Origin: Thalassovita litoralis
Lineage (GTDB): Bacteria; Pseudomonadota; Alphaproteobacteria; Rhodobacterales; Rhodobacteraceae
DNA: 64,000 nt
Assembly: GCF_900182725.1 (NCBI RefSeq)
Contig: NZ_FXTO01000015.1
Span: 1-64,000 of the forward strand
Direction: 5' to 3'
Notes under the pieces: generated by a model
The model's database searches: none
Seen by the model: the letters and a program-made list of their open reading frames with translations, nothing else
Told to the model about the DNA's origin: nothing
Shown here: positions 1-9,100 of the stretch, in pieces
How the letters are laid out: each line of letters starts with the position of its first letter
How positions within the stretch are numbered: position 1 is the first letter of the stretch
Translations under genes and position numbers: made by a program

Positions 1-313
1 CTTCAATGCGGGGGGTGTCTTCGTGTGCGTCCATAAGGACACTCGTTAAACCCTCGCGAAATCAGCCCGCCAGACGGCCCTCGGCGTAAGCTTACGTTGT
101 TCGAGTATTTCACGGTGAATATGGTTAGGAAGAGCGGTGTCCGGAACCAGTATTGGGGATGAGGACTCACGGACACTGCTCAAAGCGACCTACATATAGG
201 GACTCGTTTATTACGTAGGCGGACCTTCGGCCCCGATTTATGAGAGAGCGAGGCAGAAGAGCCTCACAGGTGTTGCAGATAGGAACTGCTGGGTAAAGGT
301 TACCCTCTGTGGT

Positions 314-334
314 GTGTGCAAAATCTTTGCACAC
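314..334. repeat. perfect 9-bp-stem inverted repeat
   Basis: GTGTGCAAA at 314..322 and TTTGCACAC at 326..334 are exact reverse complements separated by ATC. No T-run follows on either strand, so it looks more like a protein-binding palindrome than an intrinsic terminator. Function unknown. Confidence 0.6.
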
Positions 335-353
335 GGTGTCTTGGCAGCAACAT

Positions 354-394
354 CCTAAGCCTCGGGCAAGTGGACCACTTACCCGAGGCTTAGG
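354..394. repeat. 41-bp near-perfect palindrome
   Basis: Arms 354..373 and 375..394 are reverse complements over 20 bp with one mismatch (position 367), around a single central base at 374. Such a long palindrome with no loop would extrude or bind a dimer rather than fold as a normal terminator. It is 20 bp from the repeat at 314..334. Function unknown. Confidence 0.65.
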
Positions 395-615
395 TGGTAC
401 ATGTATGCGTACCAGTGAACACTTCTATGAGATTCTGAATGCGGATCGGCTGGTTGTGGGCGCTACAGGTCAAACGAGGTAATAATTGACCGGTTGGCGA
501 GGGTCACAAAGCCAAAAGCAACAGGCTCCAAGTGCGTTCGCTGCAGTGCAGTGATGGTCTCTATTGATAGGTTTGGCAAGCAGAATGCAGGATTGATAGA
601 TTATGTCGAACGCCT

Positions 616-1920
616 TCAATCAATTTCTGCAAGGACATTGCGAAGAAGCTCCTGACTGGCGACAGAGTGCTGCAATGCGTTGTGCGCGGCTTGCCCGAGA
701 AGGGCTTGTCTTGCATCTTTGGAAAAGTTGCTTGCGACATAGGCAATCGCTTCTGCGTATCTTGCCGGTGTATGATATTGTTCCAGATGAGTGCGTCCGG
801 CGGCTCCGATCGCGTGACTGATTTCACGGTTTTCTGCAAGACGTCTGACCAGTGCTTGTAAGTTGTTTCGTTCGTCGTCCAGAGAAATTTTGAATACGGT
901 TTCTGTGGGAAGAGAGCCATACCAGCCTAAGTCGGAGACAACTGCAGCTGCCGAGGCATTCCAGATACGTAGCTGGCTGCCTGATGCCTCACCCATTGTC
1001 GGGTATCGTAGATTAAACACAAGATGTGCGGAGGCTAACGCCGCATCAAGCTGACGCTCTTCTACAAAGCCTCGGATTTTTACACATTCTTCCAATCCGA
1101 GGGCGTGGATACGGTCGTTGATGTGAGTTGGGTTCCAGACATTTCCCATGATATCGAATTCGAATGGGATTTCGTCACGTAAAGGGGCGAGTGCTTCCAG
1201 GACCTGTTCCAGACGCCGATTTGGGCCAATGTAGCCAAACTGTACAAACTTTAGGGGGCCAGTGGTGTGACGGCGTGGGGAGGGGGCTCTTTTGTGGGGT
1301 TGAAAGGGTAAATCAAGAAGATAGGCGGGTGTTGTTGCCTTGCTCCGAACGGCTTCGAAAGCGGCCGGGGTATGAGCGAGGACTGCTATCGCATTTTTGA
1401 GTGTTAATTCAAATCCGGGGGCGAGAGAGGCTACGTCCAATGCGCGCACTTTGCCATCAAATAGCTGTGCTGCAAGGTCCCGTCCCCGATCTCCATGCCA
1501 AAGCTCCATATCTTGTAAATATGCCTCTTTGTCGAACAACCCATTGAGAATGGCTTCGTAGCAAAGCTCCTGAATTGCCAGATCATGCAAGACAATAATG
1601 GAAGGAATGCGTCGGGCGAGCCGAAGCAGGCCGCTGTGAAACACCCAAGAGTTTCCGATGTGGATAAAGATTGGATCCGCTGCGTTCTTGATCGTTCCGG
1701 CCGAAGCAAAATCCTTCGGGGTAATGGTGTCCGGATCTAGCCGTCGGACCTCGCAATATTGCTCCAGATTTCGATCCCACCGCTCAGCATCAGTCCAGAG
1801 GATCAGATCGGTGCGTGCTGATAAATCTGGGAGAATGCGCTGTGTGTAATGGGCGATATCCGTTTCTGCCGGAGGGAGAGGGGAAACCCAATGTACCCGT
1901 GGTTTGCTGCGGTCGCTCAT
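616..1920 (-). CDS. glycosyltransferase, GT4-like
   Basis: The 434-residue product has the two-lobed layout of GT-B glycosyltransferases. The N-terminal lobe (about 1-200) has no clear donor motif. The C-terminal lobe begins at FVQFGYIGPNRR (225-236), the usual start of the nucleotide-sugar lobe in group 1 enzymes. It carries a GEASGSQL segment near 310-317, at the place of the family's acidic donor-binding motif. There is no signal peptide, so it should act in the cytoplasm on a glycan precursor. It starts at an ATG 94 bp after the end of the larger upstream glycosyltransferase/methyltransferase gene on the same strand, and probably belongs to one transcript with the two genes before it. Donor and acceptor cannot be read from sequence. 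Confidence 0.85.
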   Translation of the reverse strand: MSDRSKPRVHWVSPLPPAETDIAHYTQRILPDLSARTDLILWTDAERWDRNLEQYCEVRRLDPDTITPKDFASAGTIKNAADPIFIHIGNSWVFHSGLLRLARRIPSIIVLHDLAIQELCYEAILNGLFDKEAYLQDMELWHGDRGRDLAAQLFDGKVRALDVASLAPGFELTLKNAIAVLAHTPAAFEAVRSKATTPAYLLDLPFQPHKRAPSPRRHTTGPLKFVQFGYIGPNRRLEQVLEALAPLRDEIPFEFDIMGNVWNPTHINDRIHALGLEECVKIRGFVEERQLDAALASAHLVFNLRYPTMGEASGSQLRIWNASAAAVVSDLGWYGSLPTETVFKISLDDERNNLQALVRRLAENREISHAIGAAGRTHLEQYHTPARYAEAIAYVASNFSKDARQALLGQAAHNALQHSVASQELLRNVLAEID

Positions 1921-2014
1921 GGAGCGGATTCCTTTACATTAGGGGGGAGAGGCCCTGGCGTGGCGTTCTTTAATGTTGGTACTCTCAGCTCGGAAAAAGA
2001 TATGTGCTTTCTTG

Positions 2015-4441
2015 CTAGGCACTCGTCGTGGGAACGGAACGCACAAGGTGCAGAAATGCGCTTTCTGTGCATGGCAGAGTGATGGGGGCGGCGCGCCCGC
2101 TGCCTGTGAAAACACCGACACCTTGCTGAAAAGCGTGGAGTCGGAGCAGGCCGCTGGCGGTGTTCTGGTCTGCTGGGAGCAATCTGATGGAAAAATCCCT
2201 CATCTCATTCGGGCCAATCGGGCTTGTGAATGGCTGGAACAAGTGCTGGTGGCGAAGATCCCCATTAGGATCGATCCATTCGGCGAGCAGGCACGTTGCG
2301 CGGTCCCCTTTGATCGGCCACCAGGCAGAGGATTTGTTTTTCAACCCAAGATGCGTCAGCCCGGTTTTCTCCTCCGTGTCGTAGTGACTGAATTCGGCTG
2401 ACATAAGTACAGGATTGCCATGATAGAAGTTTTCCGGTGGGGTTGTAGGCTTTCCCACTTTACGTGCGAGATAGAAGATGGTTTCGCCACGAAGTGTCAG
2501 GTCGTCGCCGCGAGATTCCAGCATTTCCGCTGTGGCGGGATCGACATTGCGGTCGTAGACATCGAATGTGTTCAGGCGCTCCATTTCAAAGCCAGCGGCT
2601 TCACCAAGGCGCACCAGCTCTGGCGGGGCGTATTCACGGTTGTGGCGGCCATAGACGCCGCCTGACGGTACGAAAATTCCAAATGAATATGGCGCGATGC
2701 CATTGAGCATCTTCCAAACCCCGCGATGGCTGACGACATTTGGTGTCGTCAGCAGCAAATAGCCATTGGGCTGTAAGACTCTCGATGCTTCGGAGAAGAA
2801 GAAATGAGGGTCAAGCGCCAGATGTTCCAGGATTTCCATACCTGTTACCAGATCGAAGCTTTCGTCGTCGTAGGGCCACCGATCTCGTTCGCTGTTGGCC
2901 GGTTCCAACCTGATATCAAAGTTTGGATAACTGGGACTGCGGCTTTCGATGTGTTGACGGTAGGGGTTGGGCCCTTCCCATAGACCGCACATTTCAATGT
3001 CAGGGAACTTGTTGGCGAGCATGGCCTGAAAGACCAAAGGTGGGAAGACGCCAACATCCAGAGCTCGCTTGGGGGTTGTGCTCTGCAACATGTTTAAAGT
3101 GGTTTCGAAGCGGGTCCAGTGCGCGCCAAGGTAGCCTGCAAGGCCCGGATCGACAGGGGTTTCGGGTTTCCCTATTTGCTTGGGGAGTTCTTCGAAGGCA
3201 TAGGCGCTCAAGACATCCGTGATGGATTTGAAGGGGTAGCCCGTTGGTGGCGGTGGGGGAGCAATAGCGGCTTGGAGTTTTTCCACTGCAGCATCTTGCG
3301 GGTCCCGCTGCTCTGGCTCCTTGGCTTCCTCAGCGGTTGCTGAGCTGGCTGTAAGCGGCAGTTTGGATTCTTCGGGCAAGGAGTTCGCGTGGCCAGTCAG
3401 CGTTCTGACGATATGCTCCCAATGGATGTTAAGAGCATGGTAGCGGGTATGTCCTTTGAGGCCCATTTGCTCTGCGTCCGTGCCGCCTTCCATGACCTCA
3501 TTGAAGGCGAGTGCGAGAGATCGGGGCGTTGGGTCTGCAATCAGACCGTTCTCTTTGTGGGTGATGAATTCCAGAGGGCCGCCGGCATCGCTGACCGTGA
3601 TAACAGGCTTTGCAGAGAGCATAGCCTCAAGCGTGATATAGCCATAGTCCTCGTCTTGGGGGACAAAGACGACGGCTTTCGCTCCTGCGTACTTTTCCAG
3701 AAGCGTGTCATCATCTACTGGACCCAGCCACTCCACCTGGCTCGATATTCCGAGCTCCAGAGACATTTTATAGAGCTTTTCCTGATAGGCGGGGTTTTCG
3801 GGCACGCCAGCAATGACCAAACGCATTTTTGATCGCGTTTCTGCCAAGGCCCGGAGGATCAGTTCGAGACGCTTTGAGGGATTGATTCGTCCGGGAGCGA
3901 AGAGGTAGTCACCATAGCTTCCCATGCGCATCAAATCGGCAAGTGGCGGGGGATGATAAAGCGCGGTGGATGCGATCCCAAGAAACTCCTGCATCCGTTG
4001 GGCGACATTCTTTGAATTCGCATAAATGGGATGGGGGCTCTGCGTGAAGGCCAGTCGATCTTCTTCGTGGATCAATTGCCTAAGGGCACCGCCTTGATCA
4101 TCGTGCAGAAGATCGGAGTTGCCTAGTTTCCACTGATCATATGCCTGACGGTGTTGGTGGATGATCCAGAATAGCTTGTTAGGATGTGGTATAAGGTAGG
4201 CGGGGAATTTCAACCCGATCACCATGTCCACGGGAACCCCTTCGACTTCGGAAAGGTCGAGCATTTTTGCGGCCAGAATGTTGCTGGCGAGTGTTTTTCC
4301 CGGATACCACTTAAAGGGTAGTGTGATCTCGACGGCCTCGTGGCCGTATTGATTTAAAGCAGCGCAAAGACTGGCCGCGTGACGTTCCGCTCCACCGTTG
4401 ACAAAGGGAACTTGTGTTCTCAGGATACCGATACGCATCAC
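2015..4441 (-). CDS. glycosyltransferase-methyltransferase fusion
   Basis: The 808-residue product joins two enzymes. Residues 1-350 are a GT4 glycosyltransferase: a glycine turn near 15-20, FAPGRINPSKR at 181-191, and the donor motif EDYGYITLEAM at 264-274. A proline- and alanine-rich linker follows (about 355-400). Residues 430-660 are a class I SAM methyltransferase: LDVGVFPP at 461-468 stands where the glycine-rich SAM loop lies, and GMEILEHL at 534-541 fits the post-II region. The last 120 residues have no assignment I recognise. The gene begins only 3 bp after the end of the next methyltransferase gene, so the two should be co-transcribed. Together they suggest synthesis and methyl capping of a surface glycan. 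The SAM loop is degenerate (GVFPP rather than GxGxG). Confidence 0.85.
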   Translation of the reverse strand: MMRIGILRTQVPFVNGGAERHAASLCAALNQYGHEAVEITLPFKWYPGKTLASNILAAKMLDLSEVEGVPVDMVIGLKFPAYLIPHPNKLFWIIHQHRQAYDQWKLGNSDLLHDDQGGALRQLIHEEDRLAFTQSPHPIYANSKNVAQRMQEFLGIASTALYHPPPLADLMRMGSYGDYLFAPGRINPSKRLELILRALAETRSKMRLVIAGVPENPAYQEKLYKMSLELGISSQVEWLGPVDDDTLLEKYAGAKAVVFVPQDEDYGYITLEAMLSAKPVITVSDAGGPLEFITHKENGLIADPTPRSLALAFNEVMEGGTDAEQMGLKGHTRYHALNIHWEHIVRTLTGHANSLPEESKLPLTASSATAEEAKEPEQRDPQDAAVEKLQAAIAPPPPPTGYPFKSITDVLSAYAFEELPKQIGKPETPVDPGLAGYLGAHWTRFETTLNMLQSTTPKRALDVGVFPPLVFQAMLANKFPDIEMCGLWEGPNPYRQHIESRSPSYPNFDIRLEPANSERDRWPYDDESFDLVTGMEILEHLALDPHFFFSEASRVLQPNGYLLLTTPNVVSHRGVWKMLNGIAPYSFGIFVPSGGVYGRHNREYAPPELVRLGEAAGFEMERLNTFDVYDRNVDPATAEMLESRGDDLTLRGETIFYLARKVGKPTTPPENFYHGNPVLMSAEFSHYDTEEKTGLTHLGLKNKSSAWWPIKGDRATCLLAEWIDPNGDLRHQHLFQPFTSPIGPNEMRDFSIRLLPADQNTASGLLRLHAFQQGVGVFTGSGRAAPITLPCTESAFLHLVRSVPTTSA

Positions 4442-4444
4442 TTG

Positions 4445-5704
4445 TTACTCCTTGCAGGGTTTTGTCCCCAGAATTGCCAAGTCTTGGGGGCCAAACAGCA
4501 AAAATGCCAGTTCGTCATTAAAATCGGGATTGGCCAGAAATTCATCCAGTCGCTCATGGGGGCTCAATTGTCGGATGTCGACGGGATGATAGCCTGCGGT
4601 TTCAAACAAGACGCCCAATACCTGCTCCGGCATTGGCTTGAGGTGTGTGGGGTCAGTGTGGAAGGTTGTCGCGCCGACCAGAATATTTCGGGTATTGGGA
4701 GTTTCGAAGAGCAACAATCCTCCAGGAGCGAGAACGCGCATTGCTTCGCGTGTTATCCAGGCAACCATGTCGAAGGGCAGGTGTTCTATGACATGATGTG
4801 CGGAGATGACCGACAGGCTGTTGTCTGTGGCAGCACTCAGGAAATCGAAGACATCAGCAAGCTCTACGTTGAGGTCTTGTGTGCGTGCATCTTCTAGTTG
4901 AGCTGCATTAATGTCGATGCCCTTGGCATCAATATCCATATGTTTGAGCAATTCAAGCCATTCGCCGCGCCCGCAACCGATATCCAGCGCAGGCATTCCA
5001 TCCGTTCTAGCAATTGCGGCCTCCACATCAGGCAGGTAAACGCGCAATCTGTTCGCGATTTCCTCCCGTGACCCGCGATACTTTTGCTCCAGGCGATAGT
5101 AGAAGGTGTCCTTGAAGCTGGAGAAGCCTTCTGCCGTCAGAGCACTATGAGGGGTGTGGATGGTGGTGGTCGGGCTTGCGCTATGCGCCGGAGCGATTGC
5201 GAAATAGGTGTCGAGGCGGCGGGTAATGTCGCTGATGCTGCGAGCCAGAGCGGCATTCTCCCCTGATGCTCTGCCAGCCTCAATTGAGACGCGTTTGTCC
5301 AGATCGTGTTTCAGCCATTCTAGTTGGCCGCGTAGTTCGTCTATGCTGTGTTGCAGGGATCGACCGTGGCCTTCAGCATGATCGAGGCGTTTCTCAACAT
5401 CGCCGAACATCCGAAATGATTGTTTGGCCATCCATTCGGTGCGACCGAGCTTGAAGAAAGCCGTGATGTAGCGTTCGAGGCGTTTGAGGGGCTTCATTTT
5501 GGCTCTCCTGTTCCCCGCTGACACCGGGGATGATTTCTTTATGCGTCGTGTCTGCCCCTTTCGTTGGGGGGGCGTGGCCAAAGCCTGTTTGGGGAGTGGG
5601 GCCTGCAGGCGTTCCGCCATCTTGGGGTGATAAGCATCTACGACAGAAGGAGGGAGCGCGTCATTGTCCGATTGGGCAGCCTGTTCGGGTGGGGGCACGG
5701 TCAT
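4445..5704 (-). CDS. SAM-dependent methyltransferase with coiled coil
   Basis: The 419-residue product has a basic, low-complexity N-terminus (1-75), a likely coiled coil (about 95-165, leucine- and charge-rich) and a C-terminal class I methyltransferase. DIGCGRGEW at 241-249 is a textbook SAM-binding loop, HHVIEHLP at 303-310 is motif post-II, and FHTDPTHLKPM at 348-358 is a motif common in O-antigen-type methyltransferases. A coiled coil fused to a methyltransferase recalls glycan chain-terminating enzymes such as WbdD, though no kinase domain is seen here. It is the first gene of a minus-strand operon with the two glycosyltransferase genes after it. An internal ATG at residue 70 is an alternative start that would drop the basic leader. 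Confidence 0.85.
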   Translation of the reverse strand: MTVPPPEQAAQSDNDALPPSVVDAYHPKMAERLQAPLPKQALATPPQRKGQTRRIKKSSPVSAGNRRAKMKPLKRLERYITAFFKLGRTEWMAKQSFRMFGDVEKRLDHAEGHGRSLQHSIDELRGQLEWLKHDLDKRVSIEAGRASGENAALARSISDITRRLDTYFAIAPAHSASPTTTIHTPHSALTAEGFSSFKDTFYYRLEQKYRGSREEIANRLRVYLPDVEAAIARTDGMPALDIGCGRGEWLELLKHMDIDAKGIDINAAQLEDARTQDLNVELADVFDFLSAATDNSLSVISAHHVIEHLPFDMVAWITREAMRVLAPGGLLLFETPNTRNILVGATTFHTDPTHLKPMPEQVLGVLFETAGYHPVDIRQLSPHERLDEFLANPDFNDELAFLLFGPQDLAILGTKPCKE

Positions 5705-6065
5705 TCCTCTCGCCGTTCTTGCTATCGCAGGGGTGTATCGTCGCTCTTTCGATTAAATGACGCGTAACGCCCCGGCAAGGGTGTGGCGGATATTGTGCTG
5801 TCTAGGATGTGGTTTCTCCGCGATGTGTGGGGAGTGGAGGGTACTCGAGGGTGTGGGTTGTGGTCGCTTGGGGGGGGAAATCGGCCAGCCTGAGCGTGAA
5901 TCTGGGAGAGGCTTGCCTCTGCAAAAGTGGCGTGGCCGAGGTTCTTTTTTCTGGGTCAGTTGCAGGAAAATCACATAATTCCGGGAGATGATGAGATATC
6001 AAAATCATTTATTATCAAATGGTTATTTAAACTCTCATCGGTATATAATTTACTATACAAAAAGC

Positions 6066-6094
6066 TTGTTTGATTATCTTTCGATAGGTATAAC
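6066..6094 (+). promoter_or_regulatory. promoter of the large RTX gene
   Basis: TTGTTT at 6066..6071 and TATAAC at 6089..6094 are separated by 17 bp, in an AT-rich stretch that stands out from the GC-rich surroundings. Transcription would start near 6101, about 98 bp before the ATG at 6199. The rest of 5705..6198, the divergent gap between the methyltransferase and this gene, shows nothing else recognisable. Confidence 0.6.
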
Positions 6095-6103
6095 GTTGGT
6101 GAT

Positions 6104-6142
6104 CTGCGCCCGCAAAGGGCTTCTTGTGCTTTGTGGGCGCAG
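6104..6142 (+). promoter_or_regulatory. 5' leader hairpin of the RTX mRNA
   Basis: Arms 6104..6117 and 6129..6142 pair over 14 positions with 13 complementary, closing an 11-nt loop. It begins within a few bases of the predicted transcription start, so the transcript would carry a stable hairpin at its very 5' end. Such leaders are known to protect abundant mRNAs, including S-layer messages. A strong ribosome site (AGAGGAAGG, 6186..6194) precedes the ATG. Confidence 0.55.
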
Positions 6143-6198
6143 AAGAGTTGAGAGATCTTTAGGGGCAATGCCGCTCCGAACGATAGAGGAAGGTACTC

Positions 6199-9100
6199 AT
6201 GGCGTATTCTCTTGCTAGCCTATCCGCCGGTCAGGCGATTCAGGCTATTTACATTGGCTATTATACACGTGCGGCTGATCCGTACGGCTTCGAATTCTGG
6301 CTGGACCTGTATCAGGAGCATCTGGATGGCGACGCGGATGGCGACGCTGGTCTGAGCTTGGCCGGGATTGCAAATGATTTTGCGACCCAAGCTGAGACCA
6401 AGGCAGCTTATCCCTTCTTCGAATCGCCGAACCTGGCTTCCGCGACCAACTTCATCACTCAGGTTTACCTGAACCTGTTTGATCGTGTGCCTGATCAGGC
6501 TGGTCTGGATTTCTGGGCGGGCGTTCTAAGCGCTGGCACTCTGCCGACCGGTGAGATCGTAATGGCGATCATCGAAGGTGCAGTTGGTGGCGATATCGAC
6601 ACCCTGAGCAACAAGATTGAAGCCGCAACCTACTTCAGCCAGCAGGCTGCAGAAAACGGTATCGGGACTGAATCAAATCCGATCACCAATGACCCGGAAG
6701 CAATGGCTGCGGCCAAAGCTGCCGTTGATGGTGCCGGCAATGACGGCTTCGGCGCGGACGATCTGGCTGCTTCGAAAGCAGCGACCGATGCCTTCATTGG
6801 TGACTACGGCGTTGTGACCCCTGATGATGAGACCTTCATCCTGACCAGCACCACTGACGTGGTTGTCGGCGGTGACGGCAATGACACCATTCTGGGCAAC
6901 GAAGCGACGCTTAACAACAGTGACGATCTGGACGGTGGCGCTGGTGACGACATTCTGAAAGTGTCGGTTTCGGCTGGTTCGGGTGATCTGTTCGTAGCTC
7001 CGACTCTGTCGAATATCGAGACTGTTGAAGTCAATGGTCCGAACATTGACTACACTCAGGACATCACGATTGATCTGTCGAATGCTGATGGTTACTCGAC
7101 CCTGCGTTCGTTCCAGACCACTGTGAACGCTCCGTTCACGCCTTGGATGCCGGTTGTTGCATTCCGCGACATTCAAAACGTTAATGGCACCGATATCGAA
7201 ATTATCGATACCGATGTTGATCATCTGTACACCTACGACACCAACGCTTACGCGACTCTGGGTGGCGGCTTGGATGATGCAGCTGACATTCTGGTGCAAG
7301 AAGTCGATGGCTCGGATATCATTCTGGCCAACGAAGATGGCGGTCGCTCGGACGTCGATATCGTGAACCTGACCTCGCTGGATCGCAGCCAGGTGAACTC
7401 CACGACCTTCAACTACATCCATCGTCTGGAAGTTGGCGCGTCCTTCAACGAGTTGAACGTGACCGGCGATGCCGACTTGGAAATCGAGCATTTCCTAGAT
7501 GAAAACCTGAACGATGTTGATGCATCGACTCTGGATGGTGACTTCATCGTTGACCTGATCGGTCAGGGTGAGCGCGTTGCGCTGCCTGATGTTGGCGATC
7601 CCCAGACTCTGTTCAACGTTGTTGGCGATCTGACTGTTCTGGGTTCCATGGGCGACAACCGTGTGGATGTTTCCGGTGACACCAATGGCACTTTCATCTT
7701 CCAAGATGGTGATGATGTGCTGCGTGTGGGCAATGCCTCGGACACCGGCTATCAGCGTCAAGACGTTTTCGGTCATCTGAACGTTGCTACTCAGGGCGGT
7801 GATGATACCGTTGTTCTGAATGCAACTGGTGTACAGCAAGTTCTGCTGGGTGATGGCAATGACGAACTCTACGTCAATGGCAATGTCGACGATCTGAGCA
7901 CCACTGCTTACAATGATGGCCAGAGCTTCATCGATGCCGGTGCAGGTAACGACTACGTTGATCTGGATGGCCAAGCTGACATCTTCACCAAAGACGTCGA
8001 AAATCTGGACAACGATTACCAAGTTCTGCTGGGCGACGGTCACGACACTCTGGTTGCAAACCAGGGCGGCGACCACATCGTTGATGGCGGTGACGGCGAT
8101 GATGACATCATCATCAACGGCAACGGTGATCAGGTCGTTACTGGCGGTGACGGCGATGACCTCGTCAATATCATGGGTGATGGCGATCAGACCGTTGACA
8201 CGGGTGCAGGTGATGACCAGCTGTTGATTGCTGGTGATGGCGATGCGTCTGCGGGTGGTCGTTTCGGTCACATCATCTCGATGGGTGACGGCAATGACAC
8301 GGGCACCATCCTAGGTGATGGCGTGCATGACATCGACCTCGGTGCGGGTGATGACTGGTTCTACATTGAAGGTTCGCGCGTTCCCGACAACAACATCGAT
8401 AATACCATCGAAGATCGTCAAACCACGATCAATGCTGGTGACGGCGATGACTATGTTGGCGTGAACGGCGATCACTTCTTGTTGGCTGATCTCGGCGCCG
8501 GTAACGACGCTATGGAGCTGAATGCTGATGAGCTGTCGGCTGATGATGCTATCAACGGCAACGAAGGCATCGACACTCTGATCCTGCATAACTCTGAACG
8601 TACTCTGCAGGGCGGTCGCGTTGGTGCATCGGAAACGAGCAGCACGCAAAGCATCGAGATTTTTGATCTGCGTGAGGCCAACTTTAATTTGCGTCTGACG
8701 TCGGACAATTTCGACACCGCTCAGGACAAGCATATCACCGTGCAAACTACGCAGGCTGATGAAATTGGCCTACCGGCTATTCCCGTTGGGAATGGTAGCT
8801 TTGCGTATCTGAGCAATGGTATGTCGCGCGCGGATTACAACTCGATTGCGACTCAGTACTTCAACTACAGTGGCAACAGCCTGAATGACTACCTGCTGGC
8901 AAATGGTGTAAGCTCGATTCACTTTGTGGATGAGAATGCCGATGGCGATGCCGATGTCGTAAGCATGTCGGGGCAGCAATTTGCGGCTGGTGACAACACC
9001 GATACCGTAGACTTCTATGCTGAAGTGGCTGGTTCCCAGACTGTTGACATCACTGATGTACCGCTGAGCATTGGTTCGGGCCGTTCGTTCGAACTGCAAG

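Larger units (their letters stand above)
1..615. other. non-coding left edge with palindromes
   Basis: No convincing gene was found on either strand. Stop codons are dense in all frames. The stretch holds two strong inverted repeats (314..334 and 354..394, listed separately) and a weaker one (GGTCAA at 468..473 facing TTGACC at 486..491). A 25-codon ATG frame at 405..482 directly follows the second palindrome, but nothing supports it as a gene. The region lies downstream of the minus-strand glycosyltransferase that ends at 616, so one palindrome could act in ending that transcript, but neither is followed by a T-run. Confidence 0.5.

Noticed and set aside
405-482. 25-codon ATG frame after the 41-bp palindrome
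   Set aside because: Too short, no family, and only a weak ribosome site. Nothing distinguishes it from chance.
5753-5978. Opposed 73-codon frames on both strands in the gap before the RTX gene
   Set aside because: They are mirror frames in a GC-rich stretch, with low complexity and no start signals.
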